From contig JBEWZL010000232.1 of the NCBI GenBank assembly GCA_045837725.1, forward strand, positions 434,001 to 498,000: 64,000 nucleotides of DNA, read 5' to 3'. The translations under genes were made by a program, and so were the position numbers. The stretch is from Vermamoeba vermiformis. Lineage: Eukaryota; Tubulinea; Echinamoebida. The notes beneath the pieces are model-generated. The model saw only the letters and a list, made by a program, of their open reading frames with translations. It was not told where the DNA came from and did no database searches. Shown piece after piece: positions 1 to 13,161 of the stretch; the first letter of the stretch is position 1, and each line of letters opens with the position of its first letter.

Positions 1-3000
1 TAGAAAAAGTAGTAAGACTCATTGCCATCATAATAACGTTATTACCTTCGAGCAGCTTTGTTCAAAGGGCACTTCGATCCAATCCACAAGCAGTGGAAAA
101 TGTAAGCCCATTGACGGTAGTTATGAGCTCTCAATGTGATTTCCGATGCAGCCGTTAAATTGTTGATGATCAAGAGTGTTGAAAGAGGGAAACTCAGTTC
201 TTTGTTGCGTTCTTTGACTCTAATATCCTTAATGCACTCAGTACCTATCAATGATTATTAATATAAATTATTTAATGGCAAAAAATAATTATAGATCCCA
301 AAAGCATTACCTGCAACTTTGCTAATTGCATACAACGCGCCACCAAAGGATGATTCGGCCAGATCGAAGTTTTGTTTTGCCAAGTAAATGTTTCCTTGAA
401 TGAACAAAAGCTTGGCGGCTAGCTCTGCAGGCACCACTTGATAAATCGATAACACCTCTCTGGCCTCTTGCAGTATGCCGTGTGCTTCGTCATATTGCTT
501 GCCGTTGAAACTCAACATTGCCTCGTTAACCAAGTGCCTTGCCTTGTCCAAAGACTGGCGGACCTCGGGATTTCCAACTTCTACAGTCGTTGCAATTGTA
601 GCTCGAGGTTCGATGGACGCGATCATTTCTTCACTGAACGGGAAGTCCGAATCAAAGAAGTGCGGGTCATTTTGAATAGCCATCAATAGAGCCAGCTTGT
701 ACTTGATGCCAATAGCATTGCAGATCGAATGGAACAGCAAGTACTTTGAAATATCCTGTCGCAGGTTGGTGGTAGTGAACAGTTCGTCGCCCTTTAACGA
801 AGGTCCGTACTGTCCGAACTTGGCTTCAATTTGAACTTTGATGATATGAGTCCAGTAAAACTCCGAAGCCTTTGAATTTCCGAGCAAGATGTTAAGGTAC
901 TTCGTAATTGCTGATTCGTGTCTGTCGTGGAACTTTCTCAACTTGCGCGCCAAGAAATTTTTCACGCAGCGACAGATCATTTCGAACAGCATCAACCTGC
1001 GATAAAATCAATAAATGCAATCATAAATAAGGCTGATTTTCTTACGTTTGCAATCTTGGACTCGTAGTGAGTGAGCGTAACAAGCCCAAATATCGAATGT
1101 TGACACCGTACTTGTGCATGACTTCTTTCAACATCTTCGTCGAATCAACGTACGGCGAATTGTGAGTAAGGTCATGAGCGAGTCTTTAAACACGTTAGAT
1201 TTACTTATGATGAACGTTAAGACGTACTTGTTAATGACAACTTGGCGCAAGTGATTGGTGGCCTCGAGCACTGCAACGTTGTGTGCTTTGTAGTTGTCAT
1301 CGAACCGCGTGAAATTCGTGAACTGCGATTCTTTGGATTAGTCAACAATAACGAGGTGTTGTTACTGAACTGCGACTTACGGCATCAGGATTAAGTGCCT
1401 TCTTATATTGCATGACGAGCTCAGGACGAAGTTGGTAGAACAAGAACCGAGCGTCTAATCCATAAATCAAGTAGGCCTTGCCGTAGATTCGTTTGCCCGC
1501 CAGGCCCGATGCCAACAAGTTCACGACACTGTTCTCTGCCTCGTCATAAAACAACGTGCCTTCGCTCAATGACTCCGAAGTCATGTTTGTTCCCAAAATC
1601 TCTTGTAGATCGGTTTGCTCGACATCAATCTTCGTAGCAACTTGTTGATATTGAGCACAATCAGAGGGGTCAAGTTTGATTGCCGTGACTTCGCGGTAAG
1701 GGCACTGCAAGCTGTTAGAATCATCGTCTTAAAGACTACAATATCGTACCTCGGGTGGAAAGACTCGTGCTGTGTCCAACACCTACATCGTGATGTTATT
1801 TTTAACTACCCAAAATGAATCCAGTAAAGCCCTTACGTAATATCGCCCGTCATTGCCCCGATGAACTTCTACATCTGCAGCTGCCCACACGGTTTTCTAA
1901 CAGGAGTTAGGACGTATTCATAATACAATTAGTTTGTAAAGATACCTTTTCGGGGCTGACTTTGTGCGGTTGAAGGTTCAGCAAACGACCAGCTTTCTCC
2001 ATCATTTTGTTAACGACGGGATCGACAGTGTTGACAGTTCGGCCACCGTCATCAGATCCATATACAAGTGTATTAGATCCAATAGGAAGCACGCACATAG
2101 CGAGTAGACGATAGCCCCTAGCGTTAAATTAGCTACCGTACGAGTAGAAAATAGCATGCTTACATGAAGTCTACACGAGCCAAGAGTGGAGTTCGCAGGT
2201 TAGGGACTTGTTTTTGACAATTAATGTAGCCTTTCAAGCCCAATAGTTCAATGTTAGCTGCGTGATAATGTCAGCTAATGCACTTTTAAGCAGCATAGTT
2301 ATCCAACTACGTACCAACTTTTCTTGAGAATTCATCGGCGCCGTAAAGTCCTCTGTAATCATTCGTATATTAGTGATGATGTTGGATATTACAATAATAA
2401 TGACGCTACCTGTTGTCAATACTAAGTTTGAAGAACAAATTCTCCACGATGTATTTCTGACCACCTACAAATTCCGTCAGATTTAACTATGAAATATGCC
2501 TTATAACATACCAGCAATGCCTTTTGAAGCTAAAGGCTTGTAGGTCTTGGCTTCGGGGATTTTGTCACTTTCAGCGATGATGATTTTGCCGATGCGTTCT
2601 ACTGCTTGCTTGAACTCGCTAACAATATTAATCAATCTCATTTGCTTCTCTATTCTGCCGCGTTCAGTATCCTCTGGCAACGATAAAATTTCCTGGTACT
2701 CGGTATTCCAATCTCTGTAATTTGGATCAATGTTGGATCTGGCCGGTTGAATGGCTTCAGCAGAATCTACGAAACATGTTAGTTAATGCTTGTTTATATT
2801 ATAATAATATACGTACTTCTCAAGCTTTCAAAACTGCCTGACTCTTCCTCGTCTGAACTATCACTGAACATTTCTACATAGGTTTCAATTTTGGATCTTG
2901 TAATATCTCTATTCTTACCGCCTTCCGATTCATCGGAAGTCTTACTATAATCATAATTAGCTTTAGTATCTGTATATCCCAATTTGATCTTCGGAACACT

Positions 3001-3921
3001 TCGTTGGCGCAGCACATCCGGTGACGAGCCAAGTCCTAACATGTCGTCCATTGGCTGCTGCATGTACGATCCTTGGTCTAAAGAGACCTCTTTCTCGTCA
3101 CCGTCATCGTCGTGGTCGCTGTCATTTTGATATCCACTCGATTTGCTCGGCTTTGAGGGCTCGAGTGTCTTCTGAGTATCTTCGTCATCGCTGTGCACGT
3201 CATTATGATACCCGTTGTTTGATGTTGGTTTTGGTGTGGAGCTATCGTGTCCGCCAATATACCCCGCTACAGCATCATTGTCGTATTGGTGATTTGGCTG
3301 CGTATCGTCGTCTTCAAAGTCGTAGTTTAACGCATCTTTGTACATGCCCAATTTTCCATAAGGCTTCTTTAGAGCGTCTTTTTTCTCCTCTTTTTTGTCC
3401 TCCTTATCGTCGTTTGCGTCATTTACATAGCCGCTGGTGCTGTTAGAATACTCGCCCTCATCTACCTTTAAGGTGTCGCTGTATTCACCTAAACCGTCGG
3501 TTGATGTATATTGTATTTCGGGTGGTGCGTCGGCGCTCTCGTCAAACTCTTGGTCCGTGAATGCAGTAATAACGTCGTCTTGATTGCTCACTTCCCTAAA
3601 CGGAAGTATAAAAGGTAAAGATTTGAAAATTAAATTAAAATTAAATAATATTAATTAGACCTGACTCGATATCTATATTGTCGATGTTTAATTATTTATG
3701 CAAATTCATATTATTCTAATTTTTTTAAGCCAACAAACTGATCAGAATTTAGAATTTAGTTTAAGTTCTATTTCGCGGGTCGTGAAACTAACTTACTTGG
3801 TAAGACATAAAATGTGAATAGCTCCACGACTAATATTGTACACTAACTGCTCTCTTGGTGGAATCTTTTCGCAGATGACACAGGGACTTTCTGCTATCAG
3901 ATCTGAAACTTGTGCTGCCAT
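1..3921 (-). CDS. CLUH: CLU-family (clustered mitochondria) protein, 3' end beyond the window
   Basis: CLU proteins bind mRNAs of nuclear-encoded mitochondrial proteins and govern mitochondrial distribution. The CLU core is read from spliced exons. A GGQKYIVENLFFKLSID block and GLYGADEFSRK lie near 2330-2480, YGSDDGGRTVNTVDP at about 2050, a KYGVNIRYLGLLR block at 1060-1130, and a TPR-like C-terminal part below 1000. The start is the ATG at 3921: a short Cys-containing exon (CVICEKIPP) followed by a long acidic exon (2814-3595) with three GYxND motifs (SGYVND, NGYHND, SGYQND). The usual CLU_N ubiquitin-like domain is not apparent. The last exon in view ends at a GTAATA donor near 44, so the gene probably continues past the left edge. 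An in-frame stop in that sequence would otherwise end it there. The P5B ATPase gene follows in tandem upstream on the same strand. Family call is firm; exon borders are approximate. Confidence 0.85.
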
Positions 3922-4088
3922 CAGTCGATATATATTGTGCTATTACATTAGTCTTGGTCGTTGGTTTGCTTTTCAACTCCAATTTTAGCTGGGAATCTTT
4001 TCAGTGAACGGATGTCGTTCGAAGAAGCGAATAATTATAAAGAAATTTGTGATATATACTCTTAAGGGGTAATTACAGTTTAATATTT

Positions 4089-7000
4089 TTACACTTTCAT
4101 ACTCTGCAGTTCGATAGACCGATCATTTTGCCTTAGCTGCCTTAGCCGTATTAATTGTCGTTCGCTCTCGCTGTTCTGCATATATGATACGATGAACATG
4201 TATTCCAATACATATACGATGCCAAAATTGACCGCCGCTGCAGCTAAGATGACGAACCGAAAACCCAACTTGATCTCGGCAATGCTAAATAACCATGCAG
4301 ACCAATAATCCGGCCATATCAGCAAGTATATACACAACAGAGTCAAGATCAAGATGGAGATAAAGAACGGGACTGAAAAATGACCATGTTAGAGAATCCG
4401 GTTAAAATTTAAATTTAAACTTTCAGAGAAACTGAATAAAAGATACTTACAGTTCGTGTGCAAGCCTCTTCGGAATGGCTTGTTGATACTATATGCAACT
4501 ACGGTCGAGATGTACTGGAAATTGGCGAACAAAAAGATTACCGTGATCTTGATCTTTTCCGCATCTGAAAAGGAAATTCCAGGATGATACTCGGGAATAT
4601 AGTACCTGTATATTGTATAAGATGATGGCTATGATACCGATTAACCGATGCAGTGAACTTACAAGTTTGTGGCGATGAACATAACAACTTGGAAGGCACA
4701 GTGGATCAAGATCTGTAGCACGATTGACACGAGAATGGTCGACGATAACAAACTTGAACTTGGGCGATGCTTACTCAAACTGCGCCTGGGTTCAGTACGG
4801 CCCACTGTTCAATGCTTAGACATGCTAACTAACAGAATATGAATGCGTGGAACTTACTCAAAAACGAGAGTGGGAAAATCAAGCCCATATCAATCCATAA
4901 GAACTACAGAATAAATATATTAGAATAATGTCTTAATCTATACATATTTATTACGTACCTGAGAATCTCTAAGACGACTATCGTAGTTGACTGAATACAA
5001 GATCCAGATCGAAATACTTTGCAAAAGCGAGTAACAAGCCATGTACTTGTAGACTTGAATCGATGAAATCAACGCGCAACGTCCCTCCCTTGACGACCGT
5101 TAATCATCTCCACTATCTATATTAATAAAAGACTTACTTCAACAAAGTAAACAGCGAGCGAATAGTGGGTTGCTTGCTGGTAAACGGTGCGGCCACAGAG
5201 GCTTCAGCATCAGACAAACTCAATCCGACGTCTGCTGCCTTTAAAGCACCACAGTCCTATACAATCTATTAAGCATCGCTCTTATAGGTCAACTATGCTC
5301 GTGCTTACGTTAGCGCCATCACCGCACATGCCAACTGTCAAACCCAGGTCTTGAAGTCCCATGACAAGCTCGGTCTTATGCAACGGTGACATTCGTGAGT
5401 AGACTACAGCCTTATGCAGCACTGTTTTAAGCAAGCCAGCGTCGTTCTGTTGCAAGTACTGGAAGGCTTTGCCGTTGATGGCCAGCGCTACTCCCGGATC
5501 ACTCCACGAGAACGGTGCATCCTTCAATCTATGTTAGCTCCTTGTTATAGGCATAAGCTAAGCACTTACTCGATAAGCTTCGCCGTACTTGGGCACGAAC
5601 TCGAATTTCAAAGCAGATCTGTCATACAACTCAACGAGTCCCTGGCTGCGGTTGTCGTTGCTTTGCTCGTCGTCCTTGTCCTTTAGCGAGATCAAAAACA
5701 CGCTCTCGTCGGGCTTGATAATATGACACTGTCGAGCGACACTAATGGCCGTGAATTCATTGTCACCGGTCACCATAATGTTGCTCACGGCTCCCGCCTG
5801 TAACAAACGGATCACATCCGCAGTATCTTCTTTCAGCTGGTTCTGTAAGATCAATAGGCCTTGGAACGTCAAATCTGCCTCTGCCTATAATAACAATATG
5901 CACCGTTTAGACTTCAGAAATAAGTGCGTGTCTCAGACTTGCCTCTTGACGCGAGATCTTGGCTGCGTCGCTCTCCGTGAAGCCATCAAGCTTTTTCATT
6001 GCCAAGCCTAATACTCGCTTGCCTTGGTGAGTGTGACTTACTAGAACGTCATCAAAGTTTCGAGGCACTAAAAGACGAAGAGTTAGACAAACGGATTTGA
6101 TCGCGCGTGCTTCTTACAGGTCTTCTTGATTGAAAGCGTCTTCATCATCTCTGGCGAGCCTTTCGCAAATAAATAAAATTCCTCGTTGATTTTAACGATG
6201 ACGCTCATGCGTTGAAGCAAAGAGGAAAACTCAAAAGCCCGCGCAATCTGAATCTCTTGTCCAAGGCCCGACCTTACAACTACGCGATTGTCTGGCTCAA
6301 AAATGCTCTAAAAATATTTTAAGCACGTGCCATAATTATGGAGAAGCCTCTCCCTCAGTTTCAAGCTTACCCAGTGAGTCGCCTCGAACATCTTTACATC
6401 CAAGGGATCTCCGATCAATTGCCCGTTCAATACTGATAATGAGTGGCATGACGCTAATATATGCAGTAGTGGTACAGGAGCTTTTTGCAATTCAGGAATG
6501 AGCTCTCCGAACCTGCGAAAAGATTTGCAACGGTTACTTTCCATTTTTGGGTTGTAACGAGAAAAAGCTTCAGAAATTTAAAAAAATAACTACTCACGTG
6601 TTCTCTTCCACTGGCTGAGCTCCAAACACCGACAAACCTTCTTCAGTGAGTGTACCTGTCTTATCAAAGCACATTGTGTCGATTCTGCCGCTGACATTCA
6701 CTCGTGACGGGCTGATGCAATAAATATCTTGCGTCTTCAGACGTGAAATGGCAAATGCAGTGCCAATAGTCATTGCTACTGGCAACGCTGGAGGTACCGT
6801 GATAGTGACCAAGTCCAGGGCACGTACTACAATGACTTCCAAGGAAGCCTAAGGACATTAAATGAGCACGCGGAACATGCACCAAAAACTCGTCCTGGAC
6901 TTACCCCAAAGTAACTGAACATTGCCACTGTGTATACGAAACCACATACAGCTACATATAGTTAGTAAAGGCCGTTGATACGCATCTATGTGAGTTTACC

Positions 7001-8793
7001 AAATAGAGCTAAAAAGCCAACGAAGCGCATCGAGTCACGGTAAAATTTGAACTTGGTGGGCTTCGGGAACATGATTGAACGAATCAATTCTCCTTTAAGT
7101 GTCGAAAATCCCGTCGAATAAGCCACCGCAACAGCCTGGAGTAAGCGATAAGTAGCGAATAGAGTACGTGTTACATCCCACTTACGGATTGGTCTGGTAA
7201 AGTTCTTGTTTGCAAGACAGTAGTGCCGTTGAAGAGCACGTACTTCGTGTTGTGTTCAGCATTGAATGTTTCCTCTGTAATCAGCATTAGTAACAATTAG
7301 TTACGGATAGTGAACCACTACTTACGATCATCGTTTGGCAGTGGTGATTTGAGCACGGGAATAGACTCTCCAGTCAGTGAACTTTCATTCACGACTACAC
7401 TCCCCGAGAGCACGATCATGTCGCATGGTACATGTGTGTTGGGCTCGACTACAACGAGATCTCCTGGCACAATGTCGGAGGATCGCAGCCTCGCTGTTGA
7501 CATATTAGGACGTGCAATTCTTGTATATCTCCGTGTCATAATGTGTGGTAGTGCTACTTACTTGGTTGCCCGTCGCGTATGATTGTCACGTCAGAAATTG
7601 TTCGCACCATATCACGCAGTTTTTGCCTGTTCTTTCGTGCTTGATACACGCTGATTATTGACGATACTGTTGCCATAATAAATATACACACGGCATATGC
7701 TATGATTCAAAGATAAGTGAGGGTTAATTGTGGATCCTGAGTGTGGTTGTAACACGTACCGTAGTATTCGTCCCATAACCAAACAGCAATACTGAATATT
7801 TGGAATAAATAAAACGGATGCAGTACCTGCAAATATCGATTAATAAATAAATTTGATAAATTTCAAGCGAAACTTTACGCACTTCTGAGACGAACAACTT
7901 GATGTATGAGTCCATCGGCACTTCGATAACATTCGATCGATATAATGCCAGACTTTCAGCTGCTGTCACGTGGTCGTGGCCTTGACTATTTTCCGCGTGA
8001 ATTGCGGAGAATTTCTTCTCAATTTCGTATCTGTCGGATCGCGAATGAGCACGTGTACACGGGATCGAAAACTCATTTCTGTATGGAGTTATACTTACTT
8101 GACTTTCTGAAACTCTCCCGTATCATCTTCGTATATAAATCTCACGCACATATAATCGAAAAATCGATTCTAGTAAATAATTAGAACAAGATCTAGATCC
8201 GAGTAACCAAAATTTGTTTCGCTACATACCCTCTTCGAATCAGAGTACATTTTAGAAATGGAGTACATCCATGTGCCTTCTTCCTGTCGCTAATTATAGT
8301 GTTAGAAAAGTGCAGCCGGATGTAGGGTCGATCCGCAACGGATTTAGTCTTTTTTGAATTTCTATCACAACGCGTTGCCAAAAAAAAATAAAATACAGCA
8401 ACTCACCTTAATCAATACATAATCAGCTGTTTCTAATGGTTCCTCGGTATATTTGACTTTAGCTGTAATTAGTGGCTTGAATCTGCTGAAGGCATAAAAC
8501 AATCCTCCGGTAATGAACACCAAAAAATAATATAATACACTGAGCTTTGTATTTGAAGCTAATCCGCGAATGTAGATCTCCTATAACGCAAAAAAATAAA
8601 TATTAAATTTAATTTTAAATGTGAGAGCCTTTATATATTGCTATTACACTTAAAAAGTATTCATTAACGATATTATTAAAATAAAATAATTGTTAGTGAA
8701 TTTAATACAAAGGTCGGAAAATTAACATACATCTGACGCTACGTATTGTTCGTTCGTCCGTTCGATGAGCAACGATTTCGCAGGCTTCTCCAT
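4089..8793 (-). CDS. ATP13A: P5B-type P-type ATPase (ATP13A family), polytopic
   Basis: P5B ATPases are endo-lysosomal pumps; ATP13A2 and ATP13A3 transport polyamines. All core motifs are visible across about 17 short-intron exons. [20 protein letters not shown] (about 6730-6800) carries the PPALP signature that separates P5B from P5A (PPELP). [10 protein letters not shown] (about 6650) is the phosphorylation site, [12 protein letters not shown] (about 7380) lies in the actuator domain, and MCGDGANVS (about 5310) is the hinge motif. The last exons encode C-terminal membrane helices ending at 4089. I chose the ATG at 8793 because it precedes the typical P5B N-terminal exon ([13 protein letters not shown] followed by a hydrophobic segment). 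Longer 5' readings have no ATG in frame, so the extreme N-terminus is uncertain. The gene diverges from INTS13, sharing about 220 bp of upstream DNA. The substrate cannot be read from the sequence. Confidence 0.93.
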
Positions 8794-9010
8794 TGGTGAA
8801 TGAAGACCAGGAGAGACGAGTGGACTTCTTGATCTGAGCCTGATAAAAACTACAACGGTAAAAGCTGCCCTAAAAATAGAAAAAATCACGTGCTTGCCAT
8901 CCGAAGGCAGCAACAAGATTTTGCTTTTTACTATTATTTTTCATTGTATATTCGAACATTGTACATAGTCTTGAATTTAATGTGGAGGTAGTCTTCTTGA
9001 CTAGTCTGGA

Positions 9011-12000
9011 ATGAATCGAACGGTGATTATTTTGAATTGCAAGCCCGAGAAGCTGAGCCCAATTAAAATCACGCTAAGTAAGGTTTTAATAATTAGTAAA
9101 TTAAATAATTATTGTGGCTAGTATTTACTTGTAATAGCAAGCAAACTGCGAATTTTTTTCTGTAAATTATTGAAATAAGCTTGACGTATTTTAGTAGGCT
9201 TATTTTGCAATAGTGCAAGCTTATATAAATATTTACATAATTATTTGAAACAGATCCGTCGAGAAAGAAAACATTGGATGTAGAAAAACCGGCATTGAGC
9301 TCGTGTATCGAAGGATTATCAGAATATTGTCGAGTTTCATTTGATTTACTCGATAAAAAGGCGCAAGTAAGTTATTAATAGTATTATCACCAAGCTGGAG
9401 CGTATTCTAATATTGTTTTCAGACATCTGTATTTTTAGTTCAGTCCACTGTAAATAGATTAAATAATTGGACACCTAAAGAACAAACTACTGATAAGGTA
9501 CGTATTAATTTGCATTTAGCCAATATTTATTTGATAATAATGGAGATTTTGCGGCAGATCTTGAATAATATAAAAATTCAACCTACAGTGGATAAATATG
9601 AGACCTTCAAATCGGGCATAAAAGAAGCTATTAAAAGTCTATACGAGAAACCTCCAAAAAGTACGTAAATGTTAATAATGGCGCAAGTGGCAGATCTGAC
9701 GCTTATTTTTTCCTACAGCCAAAGTTGTTAATACTGCTCGTATCATATGTATATATCAATCCCAAGGTAGTGAAGGGGCTTATATCGACTCTGATGGCGC
9801 TGAATTGAATTTTGCGGAGTTTGTGCAAGCCTCGCTAACTGATGCTCAAAACGAGATCCAAAACAAGTACGTAAAGCTTTTATTATAATATAGATAATAT
9901 GTTTATATAGTAGGCGACAAGTTAGTTATAATTTATGATTATTAATAGGCGAGTGTTAAGCAAAGTGGAGTTGTTGTTGATGAAAGTAGTGGATGCGCAA
10001 GGCAAAGAAAATATTTCAGAACAGAAGAGAATAGACGAACGATTAATATTAGAGACATCTACAGTTAAAACAGATATATTGCCTGAGGTTTTTTGGGACC
10101 TGGCAGTATCTCATTACAATTTGAAGGGGATCAAAATATTAGGCATTCCTTTCAAAGAAAAAGAAGAGACTAATTCCGATAAGCCCGCTGATTTTAACGT
10201 AATATTACTTATGAAGTCCAATGAAGAGCCTACTGCAAGTAAGTATAATCAACAAATCTAGATCTAATCCGGTACACGATGCTTCATTTTGATCGAATAT
10301 TTGTAATTAAATATATCTAATAACGTTATTGCAGCGCCTATGCATATTGGCAAGCAATTAGGGCATAATATTTGGCATCAATCGCGACTATTGCCCGTGT
10401 ACTGGAGCTCATCTAGACCAGCGCTCAAATTAGAATGCTTGCCTTCCAAATTTGTCGCTAGAATTACTCCTTGCTACGTAAGTACATATAATTCTTAGAA
10501 TAGCTGATATCAATAGCGACTCTATTTTTCGACCGCGGAATCTGATCTTAAAAATTTTCGGAATTATACCTAACTTGAACTTCAATAATGCTGATATGAT
10601 GAAGGTTGGTCTAACAGTAATAATATTCAGTCGACGTCAGCGCCGGTAGTAGGATTGATTAGGCACATTATTGCGCACGGTAAACCAGTGTTACTTTCGT
10701 TAAACGAGGATACTGGTAATTCATCAATTAGTTAGTGCTTTTATTATCATTATACAATACTAACAATTCTATAGATAACTTGAGTCATTTCTTGGTGCAG
10801 CACGGTGAAGGCGGACCAATTTACTTGCACCAACTTGACGACACTGCTGCATCGTTATTTGACACGCCTGAGGCCGTGGAATATTACAAAACTACTGTAG
10901 AAAACGTTAGAATGAAGGTAAGATCTGATTCGAGTATCGCGTGATATTGCCTAATTAGGAAGTGTGCCTCAAACAGTGATGGTCTCGCACTTTAGAAAAT
11001 CAATATTTTTCTTTTATTTCAATTATAATATAATATTTTATGATATAATATTATAGTATATATTACCAGTGTATACATAATGAGTTATATGTGTTTTAAC
11101 GTATTGTTAGGATCTGACGGATCTGGCTCGACAAAACATTTTGAATGCTGTGGCTAAAGAGCCTCATTGGACGTCTGAATCGGTTAATGGCACATCAATT
11201 ATTACAAATAAGAATATTGAATACACCACGCGATTTTTCCCGCTGTCGGATCGCGACACGATCTTGTTTGCCGCAAAACAGTCTGACACTCTCCGTGCAC
11301 ATCTACAGCCGTTAAAAGCGTATTTATTGAAAGAGAATTTATCTAATGAGGATATTATTGCTGCTCTAGACGTAAGTGCACCAAAACTGAAGAAGCGAAT
11401 CCGGATCGATCGGAATTTTTTTTTATTTCCAGCCGGTTGCTAGGAAATATTTTGGAATATATTACTAATATTTTATTATTTAATAGGTTGTAGACAAATT
11501 TACAGCATTAATGCAAAGCAATGAAGTCAAAATGTTTCCGAGCACTAAAGGCGTGGCTCCAAAACGACGAGAATTATTCGCAGAGCTGTGGAAAGAATTG
11601 AAACAATTAGCGACATTATGCAAAGATCAATCAGCCAATCACATGCTCATATTAAAACAATTAGAGAATTTTGAAAATCCCGGTGGCGTTCAGCCAAACG
11701 TAGAAAACACACCAACGAAGAGCAACGCGAAAAGATCGAGATCTAATTCGAATTTAAGTGCTACACCTATGATAGTCGAGGAGGATAAGCCATCTGTAGC
11801 TCAAGCGCCGAAATCAGATCCGATCCAGCCTTCAAGCCAACTTGATGTGTTTTCTTCAGAGAAAAGTAAGTTCTTTCCATACTTTTTAAATAAGTATATT
11901 ATTAACAATATAATTTATAGAGGTGCGAGAGGACCTGAGGTTCAAAGAAGAGCGCTACGGTCCCAAAAGAAAATGGACGATCGACGAACCCGGTACAAAT

Positions 12001-12126
12001 CCGCTTGACAACTGCGACAAAGAGACGTTGTTTTACAAGTATTGGAATGCACAATCGAATAAGAGGCGAGCCGTAGAGTTTGAAGGACGAAAAGTGGCTG
12101 TACCTATCCAAGAAGCTCATTCATGA
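9011..12126 (+). CDS. INTS13: Integrator complex subunit 13 / asunder homologue
   Basis: INTS13 (asunder, Mat89Bb) belongs to the Integrator complex, which cleaves nascent snRNA and paused mRNA transcripts; in animals it also affects dynein recruitment. The spliced product shows the family's ordered blocks: an N-terminal strand MNRTVIILNCKPEKL (animal counterpart KTVFVVDHCPYM), EYCRVSFDLL, LNNWTPKEQ, ARIICIYQ (about 9740), a VARITPC strand, LVQHGEGGPIYLHQL (about 10790), TTRFFPLSDRDTILFAAKQ (about 11225), PKRRELFAELWKELKQL (about 11560) and the C-terminal YWNAQSNKRRAVEFEGR (about 12040). A Ser/Lys-rich linker (11700-11850) precedes the C-terminus. The ATG at 9011 opens the first exon directly at the conserved strand. 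The gene converges with the methyltransferase, leaving about 79 bp between stops. Similarity is by eye; order and spacing make it convincing. Confidence 0.83.
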
Positions 12127-12205
12127 ATAGAAATAAATAGTAAAGCGTACTGGTGCAAAACGATACAGAATATTTATTATGGGACTTGAATCGTTTTCAT
12201 CGATT

Positions 12206-12896
12206 TCAAGCCACAACCGTGCTACAACATGGCTTGCTCGTGCGTTCAAAGACAACAAAAATAAACTCCTGCGTAGTGCCTGAAGGTGTGTGATGCTGAT
12301 GGATAAGTGACGATTTCGTAGTGAAATAACCTTTCGATTCAAACACCGATGATAGGCTCCTCAAATCATACCTAGCAAAATCAAGATAAATTTCTAATCA
12401 TTCACTCGAGATCTTTTTACCTTTGTACTGGTAAATTGCTGCATTGCTGAGGACCATGCATTGAAAAGGTTCCTATAATCAACATTCCACCTTGTTTAAC
12501 CGCTTTGGCTGCTTGACTTACGTAGATCTGTTTTTCGGCATCGGAGTTTAGAAAGTGAAAAACTGCTCGATCGTGCCAAATATTATAGTAAGACTTGGGA
12601 AATTCATGCTGGAGGACATCATCAACTATCCATTCGACATCCTTTGCTTTCGTCGATTCTTGGGATCTTGCCAATTCAAGAGCGGAGTCTGAAATATCCA
12701 ATACTGAAATATGTGAATACCCTGCTTGTAGCAAGTGAAGCCATAAACTTGATGCGCCTCCTCCGACATCTATCACGTGAACTGTTTCTTTTGTTGCTTC
12801 AGAGATCAGATCGAGAGAAGGAGTTGGTACCGTTTGGAACCAGCTTACTTTCTTCGGATCTTTTGTTTTATAAATATTTTCCCAGTGGTTGTGCAT
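12206..12896 (-). CDS. Class I SAM-dependent methyltransferase (methyltransf_25-like)
   Basis: A small Rossmann-fold methyltransferase in two exons. Exon 1 (about 12418-12896) starts HWENIYKTKDPKKVSW, typical of the 'HWE..Y..k...vSW' family. Motif I is VIDVGGGASSLW, an acidic residue ends the next strand (VLDIS), then come WIVDDVLQ and IWHDRAVFHFL. The exon ends at GTFSMHGPQQCSNLPVQR with a GTAAAA donor. Splicing over about 48 nt joins the expected tyrosine (RYDLRSLSSVF) and the C-terminal HQHHTPSGTTQEFIFVVFER, with the stop at 12206. Without splicing the protein would lose this conserved end. The ATG at 12896 is the first in frame. The substrate is unknown: relatives include thiopurine-methyltransferase-like and METTL12-like enzymes, and nothing here separates them. 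Confidence 0.84.
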
Positions 12897-13161
12897 TGCT
12901 TTAGAGTGAATAAAAAATAAGTTCGCTTGTTACGCCAAAAAAAAGTCGTTTGCCGATAATTTGTACTTAAAACGGCCAAATGTCGATTTTCAATTTTTAA
13001 CTCCGGCCCACATTCACGCAGCAAAGTAAAAAAATGTTTCCGAACTTCATGAATAAATATTTGTTTTAGTATTTGATTTTAATTGGTATTGATTCTTTGT
13101 TATTTACCATAAAATGGCGGAGTTCTCCGATAATTTTGACAGGAGGTCAAGTGTCAAAGTG

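Noticed and set aside
3021-3446. A 141-codon plus-strand ORF opposite the CLU acidic exon
   Set aside because: It is a shadow of the real minus-strand exon; composition is Arg/His/Cys-rich as expected from the antisense of an acidic Asp/Glu stretch.
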